Made by a program: the position numbers and the translations under genes
Shown here: one piece after another, positions 34,456 through 44,238 of the stretch
Numbering within the stretch: position 1 is the stretch's first letter
Layout of the letters: each line of letters starts with the position of its first letter
Notes under the pieces: model-generated
Database searches by the model: none
Told to the model about the DNA's origin: nothing
The model's input: only the letters and a program-made list of their open reading frames with translations
Source: Pseudomonas sp. ML2-2023-3
GTDB taxonomy: Bacteria; Pseudomonadota; Gammaproteobacteria; Pseudomonadales; Pseudomonadaceae
Direction: 5' to 3'
NCBI RefSeq assembly: GCF_037055275.1
Contig: NZ_CP146343.1
Location: 2,142,501-2,206,500 of the forward strand
Length of the DNA: 64,000 bases

Positions 34456-34773
34456 CTAGTTGCGACGGCCCAGCAGCAAGCCCACGACCAGCCCGAAGCC
34501 GGCCGAGATGGCCACGGTTTGCCACGGATGGCCACCGATATAGCTTTCAGTGGCATCGACCACAGGCTTGGTACGTTCACGCACGTTAGTGACCGAGTCC
34601 AGCGCTTGCTTGAGCTTGAGACCAACCTGCGCACGCAGGGTTTCACCTTCTTCACCGACCAGGGACACGCTCTCCTTGAGCAGCTTTTCAGATTCGGCAA
34701 TCAGGTCTTGAAGTTCGCTGAACGCTTGATCCTTGATTTGATCTTCAGCTTGTACGGCATTTTTGCGAGCCAT
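34456..34773 (-). CDS. DUF883/YqjD-ElaB family membrane-anchored protein
   Basis: A 105-residue protein with an amphipathic coiled coil (about 12-70) and a C-terminal glycine-rich transmembrane tail (VAISAGFGLVVGLLLGRRN). E. coli relatives YqjD/ElaB anchor ribosomes to the membrane in stationary phase. AAGGAG precedes the ATG. A paralogue lies at 63200-63514. Confidence 0.85.
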   Translation of the reverse strand: MARKNAVQAEDQIKDQAFSELQDLIAESEKLLKESVSLVGEEGETLRAQVGLKLKQALDSVTNVRERTKPVVDATESYIGGHPWQTVAISAGFGLVVGLLLGRRN

Positions 34774-34951
34774 TGCGGTACTCCTTGCAGTTGAAATGGG
34801 TGATGAGTAATGGAGTCAACCCAATGCCAAAAAGTTGCATCTGTTTTGAGCCGGGTGTTGTTCTGACCTGACAGCGTAGTCAAAAACCAGACGGAGACAC
34901 TTCTTTGTAGGGTGTAAGATGTCCCCTAAATTTACGCCGCAGGAAATTCTC

Positions 34952-35203
34952 ATGAGCTTCAACCTCGCCAACAAGCCTCTCGCTGAGCGTGCTGCGCTTG
35001 AAGATGAAAAATCCCGACTGTATGACCTTTGGCAGAGCAATCTGGGCAAGGCCAAAGGGGATGCGGCGCGCTTGTTCGGGGAGCGCGCCAAGCGCAAGGG
35101 CAAGTGGGCTGAATGGGTGCGTTCGGAGCTGGACGCCATGTCGCCACCCGAATACGCCAACATGGTGCGCAGTGAAGTGAATCGCATGATGGCTGCCAAG
35201 TAA
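34952..35203 (+). CDS. Conserved small protein of unknown function
   Basis: An 83-residue, Lys/Arg/Glu-rich helical protein starting MSFNLANKPLAERAALEDEK. CAGGAAA lies upstream of the ATG at 34952. It has no membrane segment or recognised domain; its basic central helix (RAKRKGKWAEWVRSEL) could bind nucleic acid. Function unknown. Confidence 0.68.
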   Translation: MSFNLANKPLAERAALEDEKSRLYDLWQSNLGKAKGDAARLFGERAKRKGKWAEWVRSELDAMSPPEYANMVRSEVNRMMAAK

Positions 35204-35219
35204 GCGTTCTGCAAAACCT

Positions 35220-35305
35220 GTCGGAGCGGGCTTGCTCGCGATGAGGGCGACGCGGTTTACCTGAGTGCTCGAGGTGATTTCATCGCGAGCAAGCCCGCTC
35301 CCGCA
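35220..35305. repeat. Inverted REP pair
   Basis: GTCGGAGCGGGCTTGCTCGCGA and TCGCGAGCAAGCCCGCTCCCGC units between two convergent genes. Confidence 0.75.
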
Positions 35306-35311
35306 GGTTGC

Positions 35312-35794
35312 TCAGTGAATCTCGCAGACGGTAAATATTTGCAGCGCCCCGCCCACATTGATCTGCACCTCGTCATCCAGCTGCTTGCCCAGCAAGGCAG
35401 CTCCCAGCGGTGAGCGCGGGGTGATGACGGTCACTGAGCGCCCGTCCTGTTCGAGTTTGAGGCCGGCAGCGTCAGGGGCCAGGAATAACCACTGCTCGCT
35501 GCCGTTTTCAGCCTCCAGATTGACCAATGCCCCGACTTGAATGCCCTGCGCCGCGCAGTACGGACCCAGGGTCATGCTGCGACAGCTCTTGAGCGCCTGG
35601 CGAATCTCTTCAACCCGGCGCGCCTGGCCTGTAGCCAGGTAGGATGCTTCAAGCCCAAGGGTGTCGTACTTGTTCTCGGCAATATTTTCCGCGTGGGTCG
35701 CAGCTTCGTAGGCGGTTTGTGCTGCGCGCTGGAGCACATCGAGGTCGATTTCGAGTTTGTCCAGCATCAGCAGGTGCACAGCGGTCTTGTTCAT
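35312..35794 (-). CDS. GreA/GreB-family elongation-factor-like protein
   Basis: A 160-residue protein with an N-terminal helical region (about 1-75) and a C-terminal FKBP-like GreA_GreB domain (TPRSPLGAALLGKQLDDEVQI). It is close to GreA in length, but the N-terminal coiled coil is not GreA-like in sequence. It may therefore compete for the RNA polymerase secondary channel rather than rescue stalled complexes. The role is inferred. Confidence 0.75.
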   Translation of the reverse strand: MNKTAVHLLMLDKLEIDLDVLQRAAQTAYEAATHAENIAENKYDTLGLEASYLATGQARRVEEIRQALKSCRSMTLGPYCAAQGIQVGALVNLEAENGSEQWLFLAPDAAGLKLEQDGRSVTVITPRSPLGAALLGKQLDDEVQINVGGALQIFTVCEIH

Positions 35795-35918
35795 GGTCGC
35801 AGCTTGATAGTGACGAACGGTGATTGTCGCACGAGTGTCGCGCAGATTTATCCGCCATAAACCTTCTGTACGCGTTGAATTATGCGGACAATCAGCCCTT
35901 TGAATGTTGGAGCCCGGA

Positions 35919-37052
35919 ATGAAAGCCTCCTGGGATATTTTTTGCAGTGTGGTCGATAACTACGGCGACATTGGTGTGACCTGGCGTTTGGCCCGCCAGT
36001 TGGTGGCCGAGCATCAGCAGGGCGTGCGTCTGTGGGTCGATGATTTGCGGGCGTTTGTGCCGCTGTGCCCTGAGGCCGATGTCGGCGCGGCGCGCCAATG
36101 GCAGCAGGGGGTCGAAGTGTGTCAGTGGCCGCCGCTGTGGCAATCCGTCGACGTTGCCGATGTGGTGGTCGAAGCATTCGCCTGCAAACTGCCCGAAGGC
36201 TACCTGCAGGCGATTAAGGCCCGCGAAACCCCCGCGTTGTGGATCAATCTTGAATATCTGAGCGCAGAAGACTGGGTCAGTGGTTGTCACGGTTTGCCCT
36301 CCCTGCGCCCCGATGGCTTGAAGCGGATGTTCTTCTTTCCGGGTTTTGATGCGGGCACTGGTGGCCTGTTGCGCGAAGCCGACCTGTTGCAGCGACGTCG
36401 AGCCTTTGAGCAGGATCCCCAGGCCAGGCAGGCGTTTTTGCAGGGGCTGGGTGTTTTCCCTGCAAGCAGCGCACGTCTGATTTCACTGTTTGCCTATGAA
36501 AATACCGGGCTTGCCAGCTGGCTGGATGCCATGGCCGCGGGCAGCGTGGCGACGCATCTGTTGGTGCCCCAAGGGCGGATCATGGGCGATCTGCTGCGCT
36601 GGCTTGAAGTGGATCAGTTGGGGTTGGGGGATGCGCAGCAGCGCGGGGCTTTGACCGTTCAGGCCTTACCGTTCGTCCGTCAAGAAGATTACGACCACCT
36701 TTTGTGGAGCTGTGATTTCAATGCGGTGCGCGGCGAAGACTCGTTTGTGCGGGCTCAATGGGCAGGCAGGCCACTGCTTTGGCATATTTATGAGCAGGAA
36801 GAAGACGCCCATTGGGTCAAGCTCAATGCGTTCCTCGCGCTGTATGTCAAAGACCTTACGCCGGCCGCAGCCCAGGCATTTACCGGGCTGTGGCACGCCT
36901 GGAATGGTGGCTGCGATATGGCTCAAAGCTGGAATCTGCTGCTTGAGCACTGGCCCGAGATCACTGCGCATGCGGAGCAGTGGTGTCTGGAACAGTCATT
37001 GCAGGCCGATCTTGCGCAAGCGCTAGTACTGTTTTATAGAAATTGGATATGA
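35919..37052 (+). CDS. earP: EF-P arginine rhamnosyltransferase EarP
   Basis: A 377-residue GT-B glycosyltransferase that transfers rhamnose from dTDP-rhamnose to Arg32 of EF-P. The N-terminal VVDNYGDIGVTWRLARQL carries the catalytic Asp13 and Asp17. The ATG at 35919 follows GGAG. It sits 49 bases before efp in the same direction, the standard arrangement in pseudomonads. Confidence 0.93.
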   Translation: MKASWDIFCSVVDNYGDIGVTWRLARQLVAEHQQGVRLWVDDLRAFVPLCPEADVGAARQWQQGVEVCQWPPLWQSVDVADVVVEAFACKLPEGYLQAIKARETPALWINLEYLSAEDWVSGCHGLPSLRPDGLKRMFFFPGFDAGTGGLLREADLLQRRRAFEQDPQARQAFLQGLGVFPASSARLISLFAYENTGLASWLDAMAAGSVATHLLVPQGRIMGDLLRWLEVDQLGLGDAQQRGALTVQALPFVRQEDYDHLLWSCDFNAVRGEDSFVRAQWAGRPLLWHIYEQEEDAHWVKLNAFLALYVKDLTPAAAQAFTGLWHAWNGGCDMAQSWNLLLEHWPEITAHAEQWCLEQSLQADLAQALVLFYRNWI

Positions 37053-37101
37053 TACGCGGCCTAGATTTTTGTAAATCTCAATCCAAATTCGGATACTCGC
37101 A

Positions 37102-37674
37102 ATGAAAACTGGTAAAGAGCTTAAACCCGGTACAGTCATCAAGCTCGAAAACGACCCTTGGTTGGTTCAGAAAGCTGAATTCACCAAGTCCGGTCGTAAC
37201 AGCGCAATCATGAAGACCAAGCTGAAAAACCTGCTGACTGGCTACAAGACTGAAATCGTTTACAGCGCTGACGACAAGCTCGAAGACGTGATCCTGGATC
37301 GCAAAGAAGCGACCCTGTCCTTCATCAGCGGCGACACCTACACGTTCATGGACACCACTGACTACACCATGTACGAGCTGAACGCTGAAGACATCGAAGC
37401 CGTTCTGCCATTCGTGGAAGAAGGCATGACCGACGTTTGCGAAGCGATCTTCTTCGAAGACCGTCTGGTTTCCGTAGAGCTGCCGACCACCATCGTGCGT
37501 CAGGTTGACTACACCGAAGGTTCCGCTCGCGGCGACACTTCGGGCAAGGTGATGAAGCCTGCCAAACTGAAAAACGGTACCGAGCTGAGCGTTGCTGATT
37601 TCGTAGAAATCGGCGACTGGATCGAAATCGATACCCGTGACGGTGGTTCCTACAAGGGCCGCGCCAAGGTTTAA
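37102..37674 (+). CDS. efp: Elongation factor P
   Basis: A 190-residue EF-P with a KOW-like domain and two OB domains. Position 32 is arginine (KSGRNS), the rhamnosylation site of the EarP-type branch, which agrees with the earP gene next door. EF-P relieves ribosome stalling at polyproline. It ends in a strong terminator. Confidence 0.97.
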   Translation: MKTGKELKPGTVIKLENDPWLVQKAEFTKSGRNSAIMKTKLKNLLTGYKTEIVYSADDKLEDVILDRKEATLSFISGDTYTFMDTTDYTMYELNAEDIEAVLPFVEEGMTDVCEAIFFEDRLVSVELPTTIVRQVDYTEGSARGDTSGKVMKPAKLKNGTELSVADFVEIGDWIEIDTRDGGSYKGRAKV

Positions 37675-37698
37675 ACCTTGCGTTAACCGCACGATGAA

Positions 37699-37729
37699 AA
37701 AGCCCGGTCTTATGGCCGGGCTTTTTTTT
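37699..37729 (+). terminator. Terminator after efp
   Basis: AAGCCCGG and CCGGGCTT arms followed by a run of eight T. Confidence 0.88.
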
Positions 37730-37808
37730 GCCTGTCAAAAAGCCTGGTTTAGAGCTTTGCCCTGAGTAGGGGACTGGTTAGCATGGGCGCTCATCATGAG
37801 GGGCTGTA

Positions 37809-38561
37809 ATGCTGATCGATTTTGCAATGTATACAGCCCTGGGCCTCGCCCTTGGCGCACTGGGCGGGTTGTTCGGGATTGGCGGCGGCTTGATCGCGAT
37901 CCCGGTTTTGGGATTATGGTTCGGGCTGGATCAGCAATTGGCGCAAGGCACTGCGCTGGTCATGGCGGTGCCCAATGTGTTTCTTGCCCTGTATCGCTAT
38001 CACCAGCGCAATAAAATCGATCTGCGCCAGGCCGTGCCGTTGGTGCTGATGAGCTTTTGTTTTGCCTGGCTGGGGGCAATGCTCGCGGTGGGGGTGGATC
38101 CGCGCAGCATACGCTGGGGCTTCATCGTCTTTTTGCTGGCGATTACCTTCTACAACCTGATCAAACTCTATAGCTCGCCCGCTCAACCGGTTGCAGGCTC
38201 GCGTTACGGCTGGCCCTGGTATGGCGCGCTGGGCGCCTTGGCAGGCACCACGGGCGGGTTGTTTGGTGTCGGCGGTGCCGTAGTGGCGGCGCCGGTGCTG
38301 ACCAGTGTGTTTGGTACCACCCAAGTGGTGGCTCAGGGCTTGTCGCTGGCCCTGGCTGCACCGAGCACTGCGGTGACGCTGCTGACGTACGCGGTGCATG
38401 ACGAGGTCAACTGGGTCATGGGTGTGCCGCTGGCCATTGGCGGGCTGTTGAGCATCAGTTGGGGGGTCAGGGCCGCCCACGCCATGCCGGAGCGGGTATT
38501 GCGTGGCTTGTACTGCGCCTTTTTGTTGCTGTGTGCGGGCTTGCTGGCAATCAAAGCTTAA
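37809..38561 (+). CDS. TauE/SafE-family sulfite/anion exporter
   Basis: A 250-residue protein with about eight membrane segments and the paired GGLFGIGGGLIAIPVL and GGLFGVGGAVVAAPVL repeats that mark the TauE/SafE family. It probably exports a small sulfur-containing or organic anion. It ends 11 bases inside the convergent LysR gene. Confidence 0.85.
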   Translation: MLIDFAMYTALGLALGALGGLFGIGGGLIAIPVLGLWFGLDQQLAQGTALVMAVPNVFLALYRYHQRNKIDLRQAVPLVLMSFCFAWLGAMLAVGVDPRSIRWGFIVFLLAITFYNLIKLYSSPAQPVAGSRYGWPWYGALGALAGTTGGLFGVGGAVVAAPVLTSVFGTTQVVAQGLSLALAAPSTAVTLLTYAVHDEVNWVMGVPLAIGGLLSISWGVRAAHAMPERVLRGLYCAFLLLCAGLLAIKA

Positions 38562-39408
38562 AGCCTTCGACGATGTACTCGGCAAAGCACTCAATGATCG
38601 GCGACGACGCACTGTTGGGTTTGCGTAGCAGCACAATACTGGCGGAGGGCAGCACGGGAAGGTTCTCCGCCTCGCCGATAATGCGCAGGTCGGGCGTCAG
38701 CAGGCTCTGCAACTGCGCGGTCACGGCAAGCCCGGTGCTCACCACGGCATTGATGGCTGCCAGGCTGGCGCTGGTGTAGGCAACCCGATACTCGCGCTGC
38801 TGGATATCCAGTGCATTGCAGGCCCAGGTTCGGCAAAAACAGTCGGTATTGAACATTGCCAGTGGCAGGGGCGTTTGTTCGTGGGGCGAGAAACCTTGTG
38901 CCACCATCCACACGAACCGCTCCTGACGCAGGATCTGGCCCATCTCGGTGCCGGGTTTGCGGGTCACAATGGTCAGGTCCAGGTCATTGCGCTGCAACAG
39001 TTGCGATGACGGTTCACAGTGCACTTCGACGTTGATCAGCGGGTAGTCCTGGGCAAAACGCGACAGCACGCCAGGCAAAAACCGCATCACGTAATCATCA
39101 GGCGAGCCGATTTTGACGGTGCCCACCATCTGCGGCTGACGCAGTGTGTTGAACACTTCGCTGTGCAGCTTGAGGATACGTCGTGCGTAACCGAGCAACA
39201 CGTGGCCCTCGGGGGTAAGGCTTACGTTGCGTCCTTCGCGCTGAAACAGCGCACATTGCAGCACGTCCTCTTCCAGTCGCTTCATCTGCATGCTGACCGC
39301 TGACTGGGTGCGGTTGACCACTTCGGCGGCACGGGTGAAACCACCCTGATCGGCGATCGCAGCAAAGGTACGCAGCAGGTCGGTGTCGATACTGGGAAAT
39401 TCGGCCAT
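38551..39408 (-). CDS. LysR-family transcriptional regulator
   Basis: A 285-residue LTTR: N-terminal winged helix (TRAAEVVNRTQSAVSMQMKRLE) and a periplasmic-binding-like effector domain. The 3' end overlaps the tauE-like gene by 11 bases, convergently. The target is unknown. Confidence 0.87.
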   Translation of the reverse strand: MAEFPSIDTDLLRTFAAIADQGGFTRAAEVVNRTQSAVSMQMKRLEEDVLQCALFQREGRNVSLTPEGHVLLGYARRILKLHSEVFNTLRQPQMVGTVKIGSPDDYVMRFLPGVLSRFAQDYPLINVEVHCEPSSQLLQRNDLDLTIVTRKPGTEMGQILRQERFVWMVAQGFSPHEQTPLPLAMFNTDCFCRTWACNALDIQQREYRVAYTSASLAAINAVVSTGLAVTAQLQSLLTPDLRIIGEAENLPVLPSASIVLLRKPNSASSPIIECFAEYIVEGFKL

Positions 39409-39504
39409 TGATCAATCTCGCAGATGTATCGCATAAGAAACATTCGTTGGATTGATCTTAAGCCCGGGCCGAGACTTGAGCCATACCTCAGGAGGGCTCA
39501 GGTG

Positions 39505-39684
39505 ATGAAAGGTCAAAAAAGTGTGATGTGGTTTGCCCGTATATCCCGCTGGTATCAGCTGTCGCGGGAAAGGGCGAATCTGAGGCAGATCAGTGATGCG
39601 GCGCTCAAGGATCTTGGGCTGAGCAGGGCGGATATCGAGATCGAAAGCCATCGGGCTTTTTGGGATGATCCGTTCAACAGGTGA
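39505..39684 (+). CDS. DUF1127 small protein
   Basis: A 59-residue basic protein. The C-terminal half (RERANLRQISDAALKDLGLSRADIEIESHRAFW) is the DUF1127 helix-turn-helix-like motif. The start at 39505 has CAGG just upstream; a 27-codon extension to 39424 is possible. DUF1127 proteins modulate small-RNA and phosphate or arginine metabolism in alphaproteobacteria; the role here is unknown. Confidence 0.75.
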   Translation: MKGQKSVMWFARISRWYQLSRERANLRQISDAALKDLGLSRADIEIESHRAFWDDPFNR

Positions 39685-39706
39685 GGCGGGCTCACCTCAA
39701 CCCACC

Positions 39707-39738
39707 TGTGGGAGCGAGCAAGCCCGCTCCCTCCCACA
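39707..39738. repeat. Collapsed REP remnant
   Basis: TGTGGGAGCGAGCAAGCCCGCTCCCTCCCAC looks like a REP pair whose centre was deleted, leaving a short dyad between the DUF1127 and DAHP synthase genes. Confidence 0.55.
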
Positions 39739-39764
39739 AGAGTTTCATCCGCAAGGAGTGTGGA

Positions 39765-41111
39765 TCAGCGTTTAACTTGCTTTAACGTCTCGGCAATCAA
39801 AAATGCCAGTTCCAGCGATTGATCGGCGTTCATGCGCGGGTCGCAGTGGGTGTGGTAACGGTCCGACAAGCCATCTTCGGTAATCGGGTTGGCGCCGCCG
39901 ATGCACTCGGTAACGTTCTGGCCGGTCATCTCGATGTGAATCCCGCCGGCATAGCTGCCTTCAGCCTCGTGAACCTGGAAGAACTGTTTCACTTCCCCAA
40001 GAATCTGCGCAAAGTCGCGGGTTTTGTAGCCGCTGCTGGCCTTGATCGTATTGCCGTGCATCGGGTCGCAGCTCCACAGCACCTGTTTGCCTTCGCCTTC
40101 TACGGCGCGGATCAGCTGCGGCAGGTGATCGCCAACCTTGTCGGCACCCATGCGCACGATCAGGTTAAGGCGGCCCGGGTCGTTGTCCGGGTTGAGAATG
40201 TCGATCAGGCGGATCAGGTCTTCGTTGTTCATGCTTGGGCCGACCTTGACCCCGATCGGGTTGTTGACCCCGCGCAGGAACTCGACATGGGCGCCGTCCA
40301 GCTGGCGCGTGCGGTCGCCGATCCACAGCATGTGCGCCGAGCAATCGTAGTAGTCGTTGGTCAGGCTGTCGCGGCGTACGAAGGCTTCTTCGTAGTTGAG
40401 CAGCAGTGCTTCGTGGGCGGTAAAGAAGCTGGTCTCGCGCAGTTGTGGCGAACTGTCCATGCCACAGGCGCGCATGAAGGCCAGGGTCTCATCGATACGA
40501 TCGGCCAGTTGGCTGTATTTATCAGCCAATGCCGAGTTGGCGATAAAGTCCAGGTTCCATTTATGCACTTGATGCAGGTCGGCAAAACCGCCCTGGGCAA
40601 AGGCGCGCAGCAGGTTCAGGGTGGCGGTGGACTGGTGATAGGACTGCAGCAGACGTTCCGGGTCAGGGACACGGCTTTTTTCATCAAAGCCGATGCCGTT
40701 GACGATATCGCCGCGATAGGCCGGTAGCGTGACCCCGTTGATGGTTTCGTCATTGGCCGAGCGCGGCTTGGCGAACTGACCGGCCATGCGTCCGACCTTG
40801 ACCACCGGGCAGCCTGCCGCGAACGTCATCACAATGGCCATTTGCAGCAGCACCTTGAAGGTGTCGCGAATCTTGGCTGCCGAAAACTCCGCAAAACTTT
40901 CAGCACAATCGCCACCCTGAAGCAGAAACGCCCTACCTTGAGTGACCTCGGCAAACTGACGGCGCAGTTCGCGGGCTTCGCCGGCGAAGACCAGTGGCGG
41001 ATAACTGGCCAGGCTTTGCTCGACGCGCAACAGGTGTGCTGCGTCAGGGTAGTGGGGTTGTTGCTGAGCTGGCAGGGTGCGCCAGCTGTCAGGTGTCCAG
41101 ATTTGGCTCAT
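39765..41111 (-). CDS. Class II 3-deoxy-7-phosphoheptulonate synthase
   Basis: A 448-residue plant-type DAHP synthase, the first enzyme of the shikimate pathway, which joins phosphoenolpyruvate and erythrose 4-phosphate. Visible family segments are [29 protein letters not shown] and [11 protein letters not shown]. The start at 41111 gives [11 protein letters not shown]; the in-frame ATG at 41144 is also possible. Pseudomonads keep this enzyme besides AroF/AroG-type class I synthases. Confidence 0.92.
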   Translation of the reverse strand: MSQIWTPDSWRTLPAQQQPHYPDAAHLLRVEQSLASYPPLVFAGEARELRRQFAEVTQGRAFLLQGGDCAESFAEFSAAKIRDTFKVLLQMAIVMTFAAGCPVVKVGRMAGQFAKPRSANDETINGVTLPAYRGDIVNGIGFDEKSRVPDPERLLQSYHQSTATLNLLRAFAQGGFADLHQVHKWNLDFIANSALADKYSQLADRIDETLAFMRACGMDSSPQLRETSFFTAHEALLLNYEEAFVRRDSLTNDYYDCSAHMLWIGDRTRQLDGAHVEFLRGVNNPIGVKVGPSMNNEDLIRLIDILNPDNDPGRLNLIVRMGADKVGDHLPQLIRAVEGEGKQVLWSCDPMHGNTIKASSGYKTRDFAQILGEVKQFFQVHEAEGSYAGGIHIEMTGQNVTECIGGANPITEDGLSDRYHTHCDPRMNADQSLELAFLIAETLKQVKR

Positions 41112-41269
41112 CGCAGACTCTAGTATTTGTAGGAGATGGCCCATGTTAGCAGCAATTAGTGCGTGACCTCTTGCGCCGCAATGGCCGACAATTGCGCCTT
41201 TGCGCTCGACATCGAGTGGCTGTTTTCTACAGCGTTGCGGGTGATGCCGGGACGCGGCAAGGAGAGGAA

Positions 41270-42025
41270 ATGTCTGAGGAGCGCGTAGAGCGTCTGCTCG
41301 CTGAAGTCCATGATGACTTCGGCATGATTCGAGTGCTGGAAGTGGCTGACTATCGCTTCCTCGAATTTGGCGATGCGATCGAGCAAAGTTGCGTGTTCAC
41401 TGCGGATCCCAGCTGGCTGGAATACGACTACACCCGCGCCATGCTGATCGGTGCGCTGTGCCATGACGCCCCCGAGAGCGCGCTGTTCCTGGGCCTTGGC
41501 GCAGGAACCCTGACCCAGGCCTGCCTCAAGTTCCTGCCTCTTGAAGATGTTGAAGCCATTGAGCTGCGTCCGGATGTGCCGCGCCTGGCTATCGAGTACC
41601 TGGGCCTGGACGATGACCCTCGGTTGTATATCCGCATTGGAGATGCCATCGAACTGCTGGACAGCGCCGAGCCGGCGGACCTGATTTTCGTCGACCTTTA
41701 TAACGACCTGGGGCCTGCCGCCGGGCACCTGGCGTGGACATTCCTGGAAAACTGCCAGAAGAAGCTCGCTCCCAATGGTTGGCTCATCATCAATCAGTGG
41801 GCCACCGATGACGGCAAGCCGCTGGGCGCTGCCTTGTTGCGTGGCTTGTATCACCGGCATTACTGGGAGCTGCCCGTCAAAGAGGGTAATGTCATTTTGA
41901 TGGTCCCTGCCGATCTTGATCAGGATCTGGATATCGACGCCTTGACCGCTCGGGCGCAGGCCCTGGCACCCCGTTTGGGCTATTCGCTTGAGTCGTTGAT
42001 CAAGGCGGTTCGCCCTGCGACCTGA
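41270..42025 (+). CDS. Spermidine-synthase-like methyltransferase-fold protein
   Basis: A 251-residue protein with a SpeE-like Rossmann core: [16 protein letters not shown] for nucleotide binding, EAIELRPDV and [14 protein letters not shown] for the acidic loop. It lacks a full N-terminal beta domain, so it is shorter than classical spermidine synthases (about 285). AAGGAGAGG lies just before the ATG at 41270. The reaction remains unproven. Confidence 0.8.
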   Translation: MSEERVERLLAEVHDDFGMIRVLEVADYRFLEFGDAIEQSCVFTADPSWLEYDYTRAMLIGALCHDAPESALFLGLGAGTLTQACLKFLPLEDVEAIELRPDVPRLAIEYLGLDDDPRLYIRIGDAIELLDSAEPADLIFVDLYNDLGPAAGHLAWTFLENCQKKLAPNGWLIINQWATDDGKPLGAALLRGLYHRHYWELPVKEGNVILMVPADLDQDLDIDALTARAQALAPRLGYSLESLIKAVRPAT

Positions 42026-42395
42026 TGCCCAAGGATGAAACGTTTTAGCGTTTGCCCCAAGGTGGCCAGGCGTTAAACGTTTTTTTAAGGTCGAAAATAT
42101 CGTTAAAGCCCGGTCTATAGAGGGATACAGACGATTGTGCCCCAAAAAAACGCTTCTTTTTTTTGATAAATCCGGTATAGTGCGCGCCGGCCTTTAGCCG
42201 GGCCACGTTTAGGTGTCGCATTTCCCGAAGCACGCTTCGGCTGCTCGTCCGTTTCGCGGACAACCCTGAACGCTCCATTCATTTAACGTTTTCGCAAATC
42301 CCCGCCGACAAAGCAGCCAGGGCGACTCTTGAGTCTTACACGGCATGCGCAGCTTTGGAGCATGGGTCTTTGCGGATGCACTTAGAGGCAGACCC
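42026..42395 (+). promoter_or_regulatory. Long 5' leader of the DEAD-box helicase gene
   Basis: 370 bases without a gene. It has a T-rich tract, then GGTATAGTGCGCG as a likely -10 region near 42175-42185, which leaves a transcribed leader of about 200 bases. The leader contains several hairpins, including CCGAAGCACGCTTCGG and GTCCG-TTTCG-CGGAC. Long structured leaders are the hallmark of cold-inducible csdA/deaD mRNAs. I do not recognise a known riboswitch. Confidence 0.5.
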
Positions 42396-44066
42396 ATGAC
42401 CCAGGAAACCGGCGGCTTCGCCGCTTTTAATCTTAATCCGAACATTCTTGCAGCTGTCATTGCGACTGGCTACGAAGAACCTTCGGCTATTCAGCATCAA
42501 TCGATCCCGATCATTATGGCCGGTCACGACATGATTGGTCAGGCGCAAACCGGTACGGGTAAAACCGCCGCGTTCGCACTGCCGATCCTGCACCGCATCG
42601 ATCCTGCTAAGCGCGAGCCGCAAGCCCTGATCCTGGCGCCAACCCGTGAGTTGGCGCTGCAAGTAGCAACCGCTTTCGAAACCTACGCCAAGCAAATGCC
42701 GGGCGTTACCGTTGTGGCCGTTTACGGCGGCGCCCCTATGGGTCCACAACTGAAAGCAATCCGTAATGGCGCACAGATCGTTGTCGCCACTCCGGGCCGT
42801 CTGTGCGACCACCTGCGTCGTGACGAAAAAGTTCTGTCGACCGTGAACCACCTGGTTCTGGACGAAGCTGACGAAATGTTGAAACTGGGTTTCATGGACG
42901 ATCTTGAAGTTATCTTCAAGGCTCTTCCTCCAACCCGTCAGACCGTATTGTTCTCGGCAACCTTGCCGCAGTCGATCCGTGCCATTGCCGAGCGCCATCT
43001 GCGCGATCCGCAACACGTGAAGATCCAGACCAAGACTCAGACCGTTACCGCGATCGAACAGGCTCACCTGTTGGTTCACGCTGACCAGAAGACCTCGGCT
43101 GTATTGAGCCTGCTGGAAGTTGAAGATTTCGACGCCCTGATCATGTTCGTACGCACCAAGCAAGCGACCCTGGATCTGGCCAGCGCCCTTGAAGCCAAAG
43201 GCTACAAAGCTGCTGCGCTGAACGGTGACATTGCCCAGAACCAGCGTGAGCGCGTAATCGACTCCCTCAAGGATGGCCGTCTGGACATCGTTGTGGCGAC
43301 CGACGTTGCTGCTCGTGGTCTCGATGTTCCACGTATCACTCACGTGTTCAACGTTGACATGCCTTACGATCCAGAGTCCTACGTTCACCGTATCGGCCGT
43401 ACAGGCCGTGCAGGTCGCGAAGGTCGCGCACTGCTGCTGGTAACTCCTCGTGAGCGCCGCATGCTGCAAGTGATCGAGCGTGTAACCGGTCAGAAAGTTG
43501 CTGAAGTCCGCCTGCCGGATGCTCAAGCTGTTCTCGATGCTCGCATCAAGAAGTTGACCAACAGCCTGACTCCGCTGGTTGCTGACGCTGAATCGACTCA
43601 CGGTGACCTGCTGGATCGCCTGATTGCCGATATCGGTTGCAGCCCGCGTGCTCTTGCCGCTGCTCTGCTGCGCAAGGCAACCAACGGTCAGGCCCTGACT
43701 CTGGCTGCCATCGAGCGTGATCGTCCACTGGTGCCGAACAGCGCGCCACGTGAGCGTTCAGAGCGTTCGGGTGACCGTCCGGATCGTGGTGATCGTGAGC
43801 GTCGTGCTCCGGTTCCATTGGCTGAAGGCCGTGCTCGTTGCCGTACCGCTCTGGGTGCGCGTGATGGCATCGCTGCCAAGAACCTGCTGGGCGCTATCCT
43901 CAACGAGGGTGGCCTGGCACGTGAAGCAATCGGTCGCATCCAGGTGCGTGACAGCTTCAGCCTGGTAGAGCTGCCGGAAGTGGGTCTGGAAGGTTTGCTG
44001 GCCAAACTGAAAGACACCCGCGTTGCTGGCAAGCAGCTCAAGCTGCGTCGCTACCGCGAAGATTAA
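42396..44066 (+). CDS. deaD: DEAD-box RNA helicase (CsdA/DeaD type)
   Basis: A 556-residue helicase with a Q-motif, AQTGTGKT, PTRELALQ, LDEADEM, SAT and YVHRIGRTGRAGR, then a linker rich in RSGDRPDRGDRE and a C-terminal RNA-binding domain like DbpA/CsdA. It unwinds structured RNA in cold adaptation and ribosome assembly. The ATG at 42396 has GAGG nine bases upstream; the in-frame ATG at 42345 has no ribosome site. Confidence 0.93.
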   Translation: MTQETGGFAAFNLNPNILAAVIATGYEEPSAIQHQSIPIIMAGHDMIGQAQTGTGKTAAFALPILHRIDPAKREPQALILAPTRELALQVATAFETYAKQMPGVTVVAVYGGAPMGPQLKAIRNGAQIVVATPGRLCDHLRRDEKVLSTVNHLVLDEADEMLKLGFMDDLEVIFKALPPTRQTVLFSATLPQSIRAIAERHLRDPQHVKIQTKTQTVTAIEQAHLLVHADQKTSAVLSLLEVEDFDALIMFVRTKQATLDLASALEAKGYKAAALNGDIAQNQRERVIDSLKDGRLDIVVATDVAARGLDVPRITHVFNVDMPYDPESYVHRIGRTGRAGREGRALLLVTPRERRMLQVIERVTGQKVAEVRLPDAQAVLDARIKKLTNSLTPLVADAESTHGDLLDRLIADIGCSPRALAAALLRKATNGQALTLAAIERDRPLVPNSAPRERSERSGDRPDRGDRERRAPVPLAEGRARCRTALGARDGIAAKNLLGAILNEGGLAREAIGRIQVRDSFSLVELPEVGLEGLLAKLKDTRVAGKQLKLRRYRED

Positions 44067-44093
44067 TCACTGCTTGCTGTGATTGATCGCTAA

Positions 44094-44125
44094 AAAAAAC
44101 CCCGACTGGTTCGGGGATTTTTTTT
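44094..44125 (+). terminator. Terminator after deaD
   Basis: AACCCCGA/TCGGGGAT arms around CTGGT with a run of eight T. Confidence 0.88.
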
Positions 44126-44135
44126 GTCCGTGATT

Positions 44136-44228
44136 TGTAGTCGCTGCCGAGGAACGAAGGCTGCGAGCTCTTGATCTTGGGCGCTGCGCAATAAAAGCGC
44201 GCAGCATTCGTTCCTAGGCAGCGACTAC
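44136..44228. repeat. Inverted REP pair with inserted AACGAA stem
   Basis: TGTAGTCGCTGCC-GAGGAACGAAGG at the left pairs with TTCGTTCCTAGGCAGCGACTA at the right. It is a variant of the 4659 and 7680 family with an extra stem segment. Confidence 0.7.
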
Positions 44229-44238
44229 GGGCCCGGAT

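Noticed and set aside
42345..42395. 17-codon extension of the DEAD-box helicase
   Set aside because: No ribosome site; the later ATG has GAGG and gives the usual N-terminus.
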